In this document: piece by piece, positions 1 to 10,216 of the stretch
How the letters are laid out: each line of letters starts with the position of its first letter
Numbering within the stretch: the stretch's first letter is position 1
Source of the DNA: Blepharisma stoltei
Taxonomy: Eukaryota; Ciliophora; Heterotrichea; Heterotrichida; Blepharismidae
Direction: 5' to 3'
Assembly: GCA_914767885.1 (NCBI GenBank)
Contig: CAJZBQ010000051.1
Span: forward strand, 852,501 to 916,500
DNA: 64,000 bases
The notes under the pieces: generated by a model
What the model saw: the letters and a program-made list of their open reading frames with translations, nothing else
What the model was told of the DNA's origin: nothing
The model's database searches: none
Made by a program: the position numbers and the translations under genes

Positions 1-209
1 TTGGGTTTTATCTAATAAATACTACGCACAGCGTAACCAGCATGTATTAGCTCTAGAATTACTACGGTTATCCATATAAACGTCTAGCAAATAAACTATA
101 ACTGTTTTAATGAGCCATTCGCAGTCTCGCCGTATAATTGCTTATACTTAGACATGCATGGCTTAATCTTTGAGACAAGCATATGACTACTGGCAGGATC
201 AACCAGATT
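1..209 (-). rRNA. 18S rRNA, 5' end (partial)
   Basis: Read on the minus strand, this begins with the universal small-subunit 5' signature (AATCTGGTTGATCCTGCCAG) at about 209-190 and continues through the conserved eukaryotic helices (GTCATATGCTTGTC, later the GCTAATACATGC region). The rest of the gene lies outside the window to the left. It is transcribed leftwards, away from the protein genes of this window. No telomere-like repeat separates it from them, so the rDNA is embedded in, or was joined to, a longer chromosome. Confidence 0.97.
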
Positions 210-993
210 ACTATCAATGAAAACGTCAATTCTGACACCTTCACCTCACTCACTCTATCTAATTGAGACTGGCTATACGAGTATAGCTAGGCCAACTACA
301 GAGCAGCCCTAAGTTACTGCACTTTCTTTCAAAAGTGATACCCAGGCAATTGGCACAATAACCCTCTGGCAAACAGCTGCATCCCTGATCGCGAAACAGC
401 TGCAGGTCAAAACTCATTTGTGGATTCTAGAGGCCGTAGCAGTAAAACCCTTGCAATAAGGGTTTTTATGCAGCAGAATATAGAAATTTTCACAGTACGT
501 TCCACACAAGGGTACTTGCACTCTTACTCTATTTCCATTTTTCTTTTCGACCCCTCTTATATACACAAAAAAAAAATTTCCTTATTTTTTTGCTATGGAG
601 CCATTTTGGAAAAATAACTAATTTGAGTCTCATAGAATTTTTAATTTATAAAGTTATGCTGAATTATTTACGTTTTGAAGGATGAATTGATTTAAGGGAG
701 TAAGTCCAAAATGGTGAAAATTAAAGATGGCGGCAAGAAGATGGACTTAAAACAGGGAGTGCTCAGAAACCCATTAAAAATTAAAATTTAGCTAAATGCG
801 ATGAAATAGTTGAATTATTATCAAATTCTGAATTATGGCACAATTTTTATTTTTTGGCTAAACTAATTTTATTATTATATTATAAAGATTAAAATATTGA
901 TAACTTAAGAAATATTTTTAAGGTTTTAAATGAAAATTTTAATCTTCTTATATAGTGCTTATCTATAGAAATTATCTAGGTTTAAATATTATA
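210..993. other. rDNA upstream spacer, then AT-rich non-coding DNA
   Basis: This lies upstream of the 18S 5' end and should hold the external transcribed spacer and RNA polymerase I promoter, though no promoter motif was recognised. The first 400 bases have mixed composition with short repeated pieces (AACAGCTGCA occurs twice near 373-405, and AAACCCTTGCAATAAGGGTTT is an inverted repeat near 446-466). From about 600 it turns strongly AT-rich. No gene is supported. Confidence 0.5.
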
Positions 994-999
994 TTAGAT

Positions 1000-1510
1000 T
1001 AAGTTATGTAGGCTAAGGTCGCTACTTTCAATCTGTGTCCACTCACAACAATCAACCAAAGGGATACTGTGGAATGGCCCACACAAGATTACGGAGTTTA
1101 GGCTAAAATCCCTCATTTCTTGGTCGTCCTTTCCCTTTTGGCCCAAATTGATTTTTCTGGGCAATTCCAAAGACACTATTAGCCAACTCTAGGGAGTCAG
1201 CTAGATGGCACCAATTGAGCTCTATTCAGTTAGAGAGTTGTGCCTCTGAGAAACCTTTACGAGCCTCCTTTGCTTATTCCTTTAAAAAGAAACTTAAAAG
1301 CTTACATCATCTGGAGCAATTCCACCAAATACCCTATAGAGGTAAGTCACTCTACCTCTATCAGACACCCAATTTGAACCTGAGGTGCTCCTGAAAAAGA
1401 TATGTAAAATCTACCACTTGGCAAGGCCAAAAATTCGCGAAATTGCGCTCAGCCTGTCACCTCGAGGCTAATCCAAACTATACCCAATTCTCCATGCAAA
1501 AAACACGCCT
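1000..1510 (-). repeat. SINE-like repeat with tRNA-like promoter boxes
   Basis: A GC-richer block in AT-rich surroundings. On the minus strand, 1425-1411 reads TTGCCAAGTGGTAG, like a polymerase III A box, and 1380-1370 reads GGTTCAAATTG, like a B box, with about 30 bases between them as in tRNAs and tRNA-derived SINEs. The block ends in AT-rich sequence with a TTAATCTAAT-type tail near 1000. Whether it belongs to the same family as the SINE-like copies at 43.3 kb and 60.5 kb is uncertain; only short stretches look alike. Confidence 0.5.
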
Positions 1511-1559
1511 GGATATGATAAGATTATCTGCCACAGTGAGAAAGTGTTGCTGTTCACAA

Positions 1560-2176
1560 CCGTTTATGTGTATCTAGGTTTTTAATTCAATATTAATTGC
1601 ATGAGATTGAATTTTTACAAGCTTGTGTATTTATATAAAAATCTATCATGATGGGTTAAAAAGTATGAATGTGCTTAAGCAATCAATTCATTCAATTAAA
1701 TTCTATAAAACTCAGCAGATTTTATAATGCTTTGAAGCTTGCATAGTGTGCAGAAAATTTAATTATTATTAAATTAAAGTAAATCAAGCCTTCAAATATT
1801 TATACTAATTTATAAAATAAAATTAATTCAAAAAATTAAGAATTCGCTTATATCAAATGAAAAATACACTATTATGTATTATATTTGCTATAGAATGACC
1901 AATGACCAATATTATGCACTATATACAAAGTTTTGGTACATAGGACTTAATCATGATATCTGCTTTCTAAATTAGTATTTCAACATACAGCAGGGTTCTT
2001 ATGAAAACACATTATACTATTTAATGCTGCTTGCAAGCAGCACAAAAAATTAAAATATTGAATTTATGTTGTATAAAGGTAATATTAAATAGCATAATTA
2101 TTACTCAATCTTTTTCTTAAATTATGCATTTTAAACGAACCATAATTTTTTTAGTGTATCTTACGTTAAGAAACTT
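1560..2176. other. AT-rich intergenic region, no gene seen
   Basis: Over 600 bases of very AT-rich sequence with stop codons in every frame. It holds short local repeats only (for example CTTGCAAGC near 2030). It is presumably the upstream region of the plus-strand gene at 2177. Confidence 0.5.
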
Positions 2177-2416
2177 ATGACGGACTGTTCAAATCATATT
2201 TCGTCAAACAAAGCAGCTTTTGCTCCATTTAGAGGCCAAGATTTCGGCTCAAGACCACGTCTAATCTCACTTGAAAGCAGCGACACAAATGCTTATAACA
2301 TTTGTGGGAGCTCATCATCAGAAAGCCCAGGGCTGCTTAAAGACATTAAAACTGAGAATTTTATTAGAGGTAATCGTCAAAGGACATATAGTTCTTACTC
2401 AAATTTTAATTATTAA
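2177..2416 (+). CDS. hypothetical protein, 79 aa (possibly exon 1 of the next gene)
   Basis: An ATG-started frame encoding a Ser/Asn-rich, low-complexity protein with no recognised domain, ending in TAA. The start follows an AT-rich leader, as for other genes here. The next frame (2462-3098) lacks a good ATG of its own at its 5' end and begins 45 bases downstream, so the two could be one gene separated by a short intron or IES. No TA pair or GT-AG pair that joins them cleanly was found. Function unknown. Confidence 0.45.
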   Translation: MTDCSNHISSNKAAFAPFRGQDFGSRPRLISLESSDTNAYNICGSSSSESPGLLKDIKTENFIRGNRQRTYSSYSNFNY

Positions 2417-2461
2417 TAAATATAACGATATTTATTGACTTAAAAAAAGAAGAAAAAAAAA

Positions 2462-3098
2462 TTGAGTAAGTTAAATAGAAACAGTGATACAATAGACTGG
2501 CTTTCAATTATTAGTTATCGTTGTGTCCACGAACGGAATTTAATTGGATTCACCCCTCTTTCCCATTCTATGTGTATTGATGAGAACTTGTCAGAGCCAG
2601 CCCACTCAGCACTGGAGCCGCAAGGTAATGAGGAGAAAGAGTAAGAGTGAAGACTTCGGATATCCCATAGTGTCAGGGGCCCAAGAAGGAGCAAGATGGT
2701 ATCGATCCTTTTCTCGCTGAGGAGTCATCTAAAGAGGACCCAGCTTAACCGACTAGTCGCAAAGTGGATGAACCTTGAGGGGTCCTTAGTGACTGTGCTA
2801 TCGATAGGTAGAATCCTCCTGTAATTAAGATTAAGATGAGAACTTGTCATCAGAAGAGTCAGCTGAAGAAGAAATAGGGATTGATTTCGAAAGGCTTCCT
2901 TTCCTTGATGATATAAGCTTAGTTTCAGAAGACGCTGAAATCGCATATTACAGAGCTCGATGCAGCGAAATCAATAAGACACCTCTATTTAACATTCATC
3001 GAGAAAGCGCATTTATTACTGAACAAGTCACAGATCTGCAGATGAGAATGAGAGGAATTCGAGAGACTTACTTGAAAATCGCCAAAAGCAATAATTAG
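2462..3098 (+). CDS. hypothetical acidic protein, split by a SINE
   Basis: Two open segments (to about 2593, and from about 2835 to the TAG at 3096-3098) are in the same frame once the SINE and one copy of its 15-bp target duplication are removed. The joined product reads ...CIDENLS/SEESAEEEIG... and ends in a charged helical stretch with Gln/Arg/Glu residues. The first in-frame ATG is near 2569; open frame continues upstream to about 2462. No domain is recognised. No in-frame TA pair would remove the SINE as an ordinary IES, so the allele may simply be disrupted. Confidence 0.4.
2594..2834 (+). mobile_element. SINE-like insertion with 15-bp target duplication
   Basis: A GC-rich insert of about 240 bp flanked by GATGAGAACTTGTCA at 2579-2593 and again at 2835-2849. 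The 3' end carries a short tandem tail (ATTAAG repeated), the same unit as the tail of the copy in the phytochelatin synthase gene. Internal words such as GGAGCAAGA also occur in the copies at 16.6 kb and 59.4 kb. The tail plus long target duplication point to target-primed reverse transcription. Confidence 0.75.
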
Positions 3099-3214
3099 TG
3101 CATTCTAATTGGAATAATATATCAAAGAAATATTTAAATATAGAAAATAAAAGATGTGACTCTGAAACTAATTTAGATATGATATTTATGGATTCATGTA
3201 ATAAATAATTTAAT

Positions 3215-4087
3215 ATGATAGGCAGATTCATCTCTAAACTGAGATCACCTGTTGTGCATTTCCGTATTACTGGCGATATCACAGAAGTCACGTAGCTTTT
3301 ATATAGAACTAAACGTGTCCAAGCCCACATGAAGAAGCTCTCCTATCTTACTCCTAAATTGCTCGCTGTAAGTGTAAATTCTTGCCGAGGATCATTTGTT
3401 CAAGCAGAGATTATTTCAGACACTTTCAAGAAATTTTCTTTATCAAAAGAATGCCCATTCTACACCTTTGCAGAAGACTATGCACTCGGTCCTGGCTATT
3501 GCTTGTTGAGCTCAGGACATCAAGCTTTTGCTGACATCCACTCCATACTAGGAGGAATTTCTACAAGTTTCCAGCAGCTTGGACTTCAACAGTTTGCTAA
3601 AGACTTCAGCATTGAGCCTGTTTTTATTGCAGCTGGCAAAAATAAAGTAAGACTCAATCCCTTTGAAAAAGTAAAGCAAGAAGACGAAAAATGGATCAAA
3701 CAATTATTGAATTCCAGGCAAGAATTAATGAAAAAACACGTATTAAGCCATAGAAAAAATTTACAGGTGAGCTTTATATAGGTCACTCCTCAAAATGAAA
3801 AAGAAATCCTTGGGGGAGAAATTTATTCAGCTAAAAAAGCTATTGATGTTGGATTAATTGATGGAGTTAAAGAAATTTCAAGCTTTGCTGAGCAAGAGTT
3901 TCCTGGAGTCAAGACCTGGTATTACAAAGTGACTGGAAAAGAAAGAAGATTTGTAGCGAGAGGCGAAATTGAAAAATGGATTGAAAACGCTAATCAAGGA
4001 TATCTTTCTCAAGAAGAAATTTTGGAATTGATGAACGAAATTTGCCAGTATGGCTTGTCGCATCGTATGGAAGCTAAGATAAATTAA
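3215..4087 (+). CDS. S49 family (SppA-like) serine peptidase, 280 aa
   Basis: Removing two 15-nt introns (3292-3306 and 3767-3781, both GT...TATATAG) gives one 280-aa frame from the ATG at 3215 to TAA at 4085. The middle matches the S49/ClpP-like fold of signal peptide peptidase A: hydrophobic LLAVSVNSCRGSFVQAE, then FAEDYALGPGYCLLSSGHQAFAD and the late IYSAKKAIDVGLIDGV typical of the family. S49 enzymes are membrane or organelle proteases that degrade leftover signal peptides or misfolded proteins; a mitochondrial role is plausible but not shown. The usual catalytic Ser is in the SSG region and the Lys partner was not pinned down. The LITAF gene starts 60 bases downstream on the same strand. 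Confidence 0.8.
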
Positions 4088-4147
4088 AAAGCCATTTAAG
4101 TTAAGAATTGTAGTAATATGTAAGCCGTTTATCATTATTTTAGGATA

Positions 4148-4627
4148 ATGTCAAGTGGAGAAAAAGAACCCCTTAAATCAGGTAAGAACAACCCTTATTA
4201 TTCCCAACCTGCCTCGACATCTGGGCCTAGAATTGCAACTTTAAGCCAAGGATCAACATATGATCAATATCCTCCATCTCAATATCGAGCTCCTTCAGAG
4301 CCCAGTTATCCTCCTCCACAACAATACCAAGCACAGCCTTATTATCCTCAAGACAATCAAAACCAAGATCCTTATTATAATGCTGTGATACTGCACAATG
4401 AAGGCAGAGATCCTGTACAACTTTATTGCCCTGTTTGCAGGAGGACTGTTTGGACTAAAATAGATACGAAGCCAGGATGGTTCACATGACTCTGCTGCAC
4501 TCTGCTATGTCTAATTGGATGCTGGCTGTGCTGCTGTATTCCATTTTGCATCAAAAGGTGCAAAGATACCTATCATTATTGCTCAGTTTGCAGCCGAGCT
4601 TTAGCTATTGTTGAGCCTTACTATTAA
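4148..4627 (+). CDS. LITAF-domain membrane protein, 159 aa
   Basis: The N-terminal half is a Pro/Tyr/Gln-rich tail with PPxY-like pieces (YPPSQY, YPPPQQY), as in LITAF/CDIP proteins that bind endosomal sorting factors. The C-terminal half is the LITAF domain: YCPVCRRTVWTK supplies the first Cys pair, a Cys-rich hydrophobic stretch dips into the membrane, and HYCSVCSRALA supplies the second pair. The codon after GWFT is UGA and must be Trp for the domain to continue, which is direct evidence for UGA=Trp. LITAF proteins are monotopic zinc proteins of the late endosome. Stop is TAA. Confidence 0.9.
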
Positions 4628-4690
4628 CTTCCGCGCATTTATAATTAAAATTCCATTAATGATTTATAAATATGCGCTTTTATTATTAAA

Positions 4691-7600
4691 TTACACAGAA
4701 GTGTATGACTCAATTCTGCCTTTCAGCCTCAGCAGCTTACTTTTATAGCCGACCAGCGCATTGATTCCATTGACCCAATTTTTCAAGCTTGCATAATCCT
4801 TAGCGATCAGCTCAATTCTTCCACCTGTTGACAAAGCAATGCTAAAAGGGTAAAATTTGCATTCCTTGCACATTTAGGATAAAATGGTGAGGCTGACGGA
4901 AAGTGAGCAGGTAAAACACATCATGATGAAGCTGAAAACAGGGCTTCTGCCACTTTTTGAAGCAGGCCTTCAGGCTGGGGATGCCTTTCCAAAAAGGGAA
5001 ATTTTGTTTTTCCTCGAAGGTTTTGCTTACGACATTGTGTTCTCTCATCGGGACCATCGAGACATCTCACAGATGATGACTCTCCCCAAGGAGCTGATCC
5101 CCTGGAAAGGTGGTTTAGGTGGAAAATCCAAAAGGGCCGCCTTTGACCCAAGGCGGATGGTGGCTAGTGGCTAAATCCACTTATGGTCAGCATAATCGTT
5201 ATAACTAAACTGACTAGCTTGCACCTTTCTTTATACACCTCGCTCTGCACATCCCAAAGACTCCTTGATTTCGTTTCCTCAATCTCCAGATTTTTTGCTG
5301 AGCCTAAATTTTCATTTTCCAGTTTTTTCTGGATTTTCAGTACATTTCTGGTGCTCTGTGGGATTATTGGAGCAATTATTTGCTCGATTTGGATTTGGGA
5401 CTCAAAGCCAGGCTTAAGAGGCTGCCTTACATTGATTCTTGTCAAGCTCTTGTGGAGTCTGAAATACCGAATTCCATAACCACAGCTTTCAGGAGGATGC
5501 TTAATAGCATCAAGCTGGTCAAATGCTTGGGTTTTCAAGGAATTTTGCTGGGAAAATTTTTTATAAAATTCAGCCCCTTCAAGCAGTGGGGTAATTCTTT
5601 CAAAAAATTTTTTTTCTGAAATGGAGGTGTCTTCAAGGTGGAATCTGTAGTATTTTTTCTTTTTGATTGGGTAGAAGCCAGAGCTTCCTGTAGCTCTTTC
5701 AGTCATTAATTGGGCTTGCTTGCCAAGGATTTTTTCGGAGACTTCAAAGGGGATTTCTCCTAGCTCCCCCTCCGTGAGCGAACAAAAAAATTTGTTTTGC
5801 TCACGAAGTTAAATTTTTCTTTAAAAAAATATTTATATATAAATTTTATAGAAAAAATTGTTTTCGAAATTTTATAAAAAATCCTAATTCGTAAAAATGG
5901 GAAAGCAAATATTAATTTAATTTACAAAATTTATACTTAAAACGCAATTTGTTTAAATTAAGCAGAATTAGCTATAGATTTCATTATACTAATTATCACT
6001 TATATATCAATATTTTCCATAAAATTTTTCTATAAAAAAATTTTTGTTCGCTCACGGACGGTGGATTTTCGGGCAAAAAATTGGAATTTTTCTAATGGTT
6101 TTGTTCGCTCACAGAGGGGGGAGTAAGTTACTAGCATCCATGGTATCCTTAAGCTCATAAGGATAGAAATCAGGATCTTTTACAGAATTTATAGGGAGAA
6201 TAAGGTTCTGACTCCCCCCCCCCCCCTCCCGTGAGCGAACAAAAAAATTTTGTTCACTCACGGAGGGGGGTTAAATTTTTTTTTTTTAAATAAAATTTAT
6301 ATATATAAATTTTATAAAAAATTTTTTTTTTCGAAATTTAAAAAAATCCTAATTTGCAAAAATTGGGAAGCAAATATTAATTTAATTTGCAAAATTTATG
6401 TTTTAAAACGCAATTTGTTTAAAATTAAACAGAATTAGCTCTAGATTTCATTATACTAATTATCACTTTATATATCAAAATTTTTTTCCATTAAAATTTT
6501 TTCTATTAAAAAAATTTTTGTTCGCTCACGGAGGGTGGGTTTTTGGTCAAAAAATGGTGATTTTTCTAATGGTTTTGTTCGCTCACGGAGAGGGGGGGGG
6601 GGGAGTGAGAAGAATAGTCGTGTGGGTGATGCTTGGCTCTTTGGTTGCGTTCTGTAGACCGAGTCCGGACTATAGGTGATCTAGCTGTCCTCTCTGTGTC
6701 ATTTATGAACTGGTTTTCGAATTCCTCTATAAGGATTCTTTCCTTATAGATATTTACAATTGCATTTTCTATTGTGGTTTGCTGAGCTTTTAATTGTTTT
6801 TCTTCTTCCTCAATTTTATGCATAATTTCTGAATGCTCATCATCTACTTTATTCAGATCAGACAAAGCCTCTTCTAGCTCTCTAGTTTTATCATCAATAA
6901 GCTCATTAAGCTCTCCAAGTCTATTTTCTGAATTTCCATAAGGATTTTTTAAGTCTTCTAATGAAGCATACATGCTTCTTTTCTGTTTAATAATCAAATT
7001 CTCAATTAACCCTTTTACATTTTTCTGTTCAGCCCTAATTTCATTCAGTTTTGCATTGAGATTTTTGGTTTCTCTTATATACTTATTCAACAGATCCCCA
7101 GTAATTTTAAATTCAGTTTTTAGTGTCATTTCTATATAATTATTATGGCTAATAGCGCATTTGTCTCAGTGGGCTATTAATTTCTGCAGAGATATTGCAT
7201 GCTCCCTAATAATATATTCGTCATCATACTCTGTTATATCAATATCTTGGTTTTTCTTTTTTTCTTGCTTATACAGCTTAGTAAGCTCAGTTAGTGCTAT
7301 TATTTTGTCGCACTCAAACTGGATTTTTTGGTTGGATTTCAGATTGAGGTCTTTTTCAAGCTTTTGGAGACTGCTTTTATAGTCTTGTATTGCGCTTATA
7401 TTTTTTGAGATTTCTTTTTCGCGGGAATTAAGCTTTTGTATATATAAAATCAGCTGGTTTTCTATGAATTTTCTATATGAAGGATCAATTATTTTGGAAA
7501 GCTCTTCATTTTTGAACTCGTCTAAGATATCACGGTCTGATATGAAGACTTGGGATGACTGGACTCGACGATTTATAGATTGCTCAACTTCATATTTTCA

Positions 7601-9434
7601 CTGGGAAATCGCTGCAAATCTGTTTCTGTATTTTCTAAATGTAAGAAAAAGCTCTTTTTCGCTATTTTTCATTTCATTTCAGTCAGAGTTTTCTTTGAAA
7701 AACTGAATTCTTTCTTCTAGCAACTGTTTTCTAAGGGTCCATTCTTCTTTAAAGACTCTTTCTTTATTTTCTATTTCAATCAATTGAAGTTTAATAATAT
7801 TTTCATCGACTTCAAAAGAATTGGCAGAGTTTACATCAAGGATTACTTCTCCTAAGCCGCTTATATCTGCATCTTGGCAATTCTCATCTATCACCCCTTC
7901 AATATTTTCAATCTCTTCTAAATTATTCAGCCCCATAGCTTCATACAAATTTCTTCTACAGTTTACTTTTGTTCTCTTCGTGTTTTCTATTTCTATTTCT
8001 AATATTTTCAGCTTGCTGTCCATTTCTTTGATTTTGCTTTCATATATTCATTTACTATGTATTTTCCAAATTAAATTAATTAGTAACTATTTATTCAATC
8101 CAATAGAATCTGATAGTATTCTTTTTCTTTCAAACTTTCACTACTTGTTACACAGTTTTCAATCCCTTCTAAATTCACCCCCATTTCTTCTGCATACTCC
8201 AATTTCAAAGTTTCCAAAGCTTCTTCTGCTTCTTCTCTTTGAGCTATACATTCCGCTCTCTGTGTAAGCCTTGAAATATACTCTTCTTTGCTCATTTCCA
8301 TCATATTTTCTAGTCTTTTAATCTCCTCATTCATAGCAATTATCCTATCACTAGTCATTTTTTCTTCTTCGTCTAAATGCTTCAGCTGAGATTCTAAAGG
8401 TGCCATAGTTTCAAGATAAGCTTTTTGCTTACTCCCCCCCCATCCTTGATCGAACGACTCGCCATCGTTCGATCAAGGATGGGGGTTAAAAAAAAATTTT
8501 TTTTTGGAAAAAAAAATTTATATATAAAATAAAAAATATATATATATATTTTTTTATTTACTTTTAAATAAGTGGGTTAAGAGTATTTAATAATTATTTT
8601 TACAGCAAAAGTTGAATTAATTTCATAAAATACCAATTTTTAATATTTTGATTTATTAGTTACCCTTTTAAACTGTATAACTTTTAATTTGTTCCTTATT
8701 GAATTAAAATTTTTTTTTTTTTTAAATTTAAAGAATCTCTATTTTTTAGATTATTGAGTTTTTAAGCCTAGGCTGATGGCTAAATCACTTCGGATGGTTG
8801 ATTCCACAGCTTTCTGTCGTCTCAAAGCCTCTGAAAAAACTTCATTATGTACATCTTCCCAAGCTTTTGATAACTAATATATTTTATTTATATATATAAA
8901 AATTTGAATGATATGAAAATCGTTCGATCAAGGATGGGGGGTTAATTTCCCCAATTTTTAGGAATTTTTACAGTCAATCGTTCGATCAAGGATGGGGGGG
9001 GAGTTAGCTTGATTGGTGCTTTCCCTTAGTTTTTTCATCTTAAAATTTGATGTAGACGAGGAATGGTACTCTTCTTGCATTTTCTGTATTAATTCTTTTA
9101 AACTTTCTACCTTTTTAGCTTTAGGGTCTCGAAGATTAGTAATGGCTTGGTTTTCTTGGATTTTTTTCATTTCGAGTGTTTTTAGCAGCATTTTTGTTTC
9201 AGAAAGTTGCGATTTTAAAGCTCCTTCACGGCTTGAATTTGAAGTCCGAAGAGAGTCTATTTTTTGGTATCGCAAATTAGACTCGTTTTGTATAGCATTT
9301 TGAGAAAGGTTGAGCTGGACAGATCCTGGCCGCTCTGTTGCAGATTCAATTAATTGTTTGTCGAGCTCAGCGATATCTTCTCTTAAGCGTTGTTTTGTCG
9401 ACTTCCCTGTCGTTGGTCTCATATTTATTAACAA
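4691..9434 (-). CDS. coiled-coil protein with C-terminal PH-like domain (~1007 aa, five inserts)
   Basis: Starts MLINMRPTTGKST at 9434. Most of the protein is heptad-rich coiled coil (Leu/Glu/Lys/Gln, several Trp encoded by UGA). The C-terminus holds a PH-like fold: LWDVQSEVYKERCK, then FSIALSTGGRIELIAKDY and the family Trp in LKNWVNGINALV. Five inserts interrupt it: 4872-5224, 5761-6123, 6209-6605, 8056-8087 and 8429-9003. Removing all five leaves 3024 nt, an exact multiple of three, with no UAA or UAG before the final TAA. Every junction is in frame, for example ESTNQA/KQKAYLETM across 8429-9003 and YKERCK/ECKFYPF across 4872-5224. A cytoskeletal or ciliary structural role would fit but is inference. 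It lies tail-to-tail with the LITAF gene. Confidence 0.8.
4872..5224 (+). mobile_element. GC-rich insertion with 7-bp direct repeats (SINE-like or IES)
   Basis: The repeat CTTGCAC occurs at 4865-4871 and 5218-5224. The 346 bases between are much GC-richer than the host gene and carry stops in the host frame. Removing the insert plus one repeat restores the PH domain on the minus strand (ERCK joins ECKFYPF). No CTCCC ends or palindrome are present. An open plus-strand frame of 96 codons inside it resembles nothing known. Confidence 0.65.
5761..6123. mobile_element. Family A IES/MITE in the coiled-coil/PH gene
   Basis: Left end TAGCTCCCCCTCCGTGAGCG; the family motif and its inverted copy form a hairpin at about 5761-5812. 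The right end has two direct copies, at about 6040-6063 and 6100-6123, ending GGGGGGAG before TAA. Excision leaves one TA and joins SNL to GEIPFEVSEK in frame. The left TNA is degenerate (TAG). Confidence 0.9.
6209..6605. mobile_element. Family A IES/MITE with TGA direct repeats
   Basis: Bounded by TGA at 6209-6211 and 6606-6608 rather than TA. The hairpin end is on the left (long C run, then CCGTGAGCGAACAAAA and its inverted copy); the two direct copies are on the right. Excision keeping one TGA joins HDYSS to QNLILPINS on the minus strand with the frame intact. Confidence 0.9.
8056..8087. mobile_element. Very short TA-bounded IES (32 bp)
   Basis: TA pairs at 8056-8057 and 8088-8089. Removing 32 bp eliminates a TAA stop and joins DWINS to KWIYESKIKEMDSK on the minus strand. 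It has GT...AG-like ends one base inside, but GT-AG splicing (33 nt) would break the frame, so TA excision fits better. Confidence 0.6.
8429..9003. mobile_element. Family B IES/MITE (575 bp)
   Basis: Bounded by TTA at 8429-8431 and 9004-9006. Left end: CTCCC, then CCCCATCCTTGATCGAACG and its inverted copy as a hairpin (about 8431-8487). Right end: two direct copies (about 8919-8941 and 8978-9003). Excision restores the host frame. The interior carries a GC-richer block (about 8768-8872) that is open on the minus strand and is also present in the copy at 44.6 kb. Confidence 0.92.
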
Positions 9435-9743
9435 CAGAGGTTTTAAGACAGAAAACCAATTTTTATATAGAGGAAAACCCTGACTTACGTTAAAGCCATT
9501 TTAACTTTTTCACATAACAAAAATTTTGTTAAAAAATTATATTTTTTTACAAATTTTTTAATCTATTTTTTAAATTAAATAAAATCATTATAAATTCATA
9601 TAAATTTTTACTGAAAAAGTTCTTTATAAGTTACAGAAATTCTATTACTCCCTCAGTAGCCGATCTCAGCTGTAAATTAATTTGTCACAATTTCTAATAG
9701 AAATTCTGATATGTTAAATGAAAATCTTAATAAATATTTTTGA

Positions 9744-10139
9744 ATGAAATCGAAGCAGCGCGGACAACCTGTACCCACAAAAGAAGTAGCAAGCTATGCA
9801 GCTTCACATATAGAAATCCAGCGAGATTTGCAGCTCGAAAGCGACGAAGACTTATTTAAACCTAAGCGGCTCTCCCCCAGTTCTTCGTCAACGACCAAGA
9901 AGAAATCCCAGCCAGGAAGCAAAATTGCTTTGGACGGGATTTTGGGCCTCGCTTCGTTAATGACGAGTCCTGAGCCAGAAGAAATTAAAGAAGAGCCAGC
10001 CGACTGGTTCCAGCCTTTTCCAATATGCAATAGCATTTCTTGGGACATCTTACCAACTGGTTTGCCTTTTCAAGGCAAAGACCTCATGCAAGCCTCAATC
10101 CACATTTACTACCAAGGCCGATCAGACGCTTTCAAATAG
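9744..10139 (+). CDS. hypothetical protein, 131 aa
   Basis: Continuous ATG-to-TAG frame. The first half is basic and Ser/Lys-rich (RLSPSSSSTTKKKSQPGSK), suggesting a nuclear or disordered protein. The second half is Pro/Trp-rich (EEPADWFQPFPICNSISWDILPTGLPF). No family recognised. It lies head-to-head with the coiled-coil/PH gene across about 310 AT-rich bases. Codon use is like its neighbours. Confidence 0.6.
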   Translation: MKSKQRGQPVPTKEVASYAASHIEIQRDLQLESDEDLFKPKRLSPSSSSTTKKKSQPGSKIALDGILGLASLMTSPEPEEIKEEPADWFQPFPICNSISWDILPTGLPFQGKDLMQASIHIYYQGRSDAFK

Positions 10140-10216
10140 ATAGACCTTGAAGCTAATTAAAAAATTCATATCAGAACAATACCGACTTCCTTCTTAAAAT
10201 GGCTCAATTAAGGCTA

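Noticed and set aside
1370-1425. A genuine tRNA gene at the A/B-box-like sequences
   Set aside because: No acceptor-stem pairing or clear anticodon arm could be drawn; better explained as a tRNA-derived repeat head.
4884-5174. Plus-strand frame of 96 codons
   Set aside because: Lies wholly in a GC-rich insert that splits the PH domain on the other strand; no homology or stop/start context to support a gene.
6421-6460. Match between the family A interior (TTAGCTCTAGA) and 18S rRNA
   Set aside because: Only 11 bases shared; too short to suggest that the elements derive from rDNA.
8431-8487. Hairpins at MITE ends as transcription terminators or CRISPR repeats
   Set aside because: They occur at element boundaries with duplicated TNA and inside reading frames; no spacer-repeat array exists and the genome is eukaryotic.
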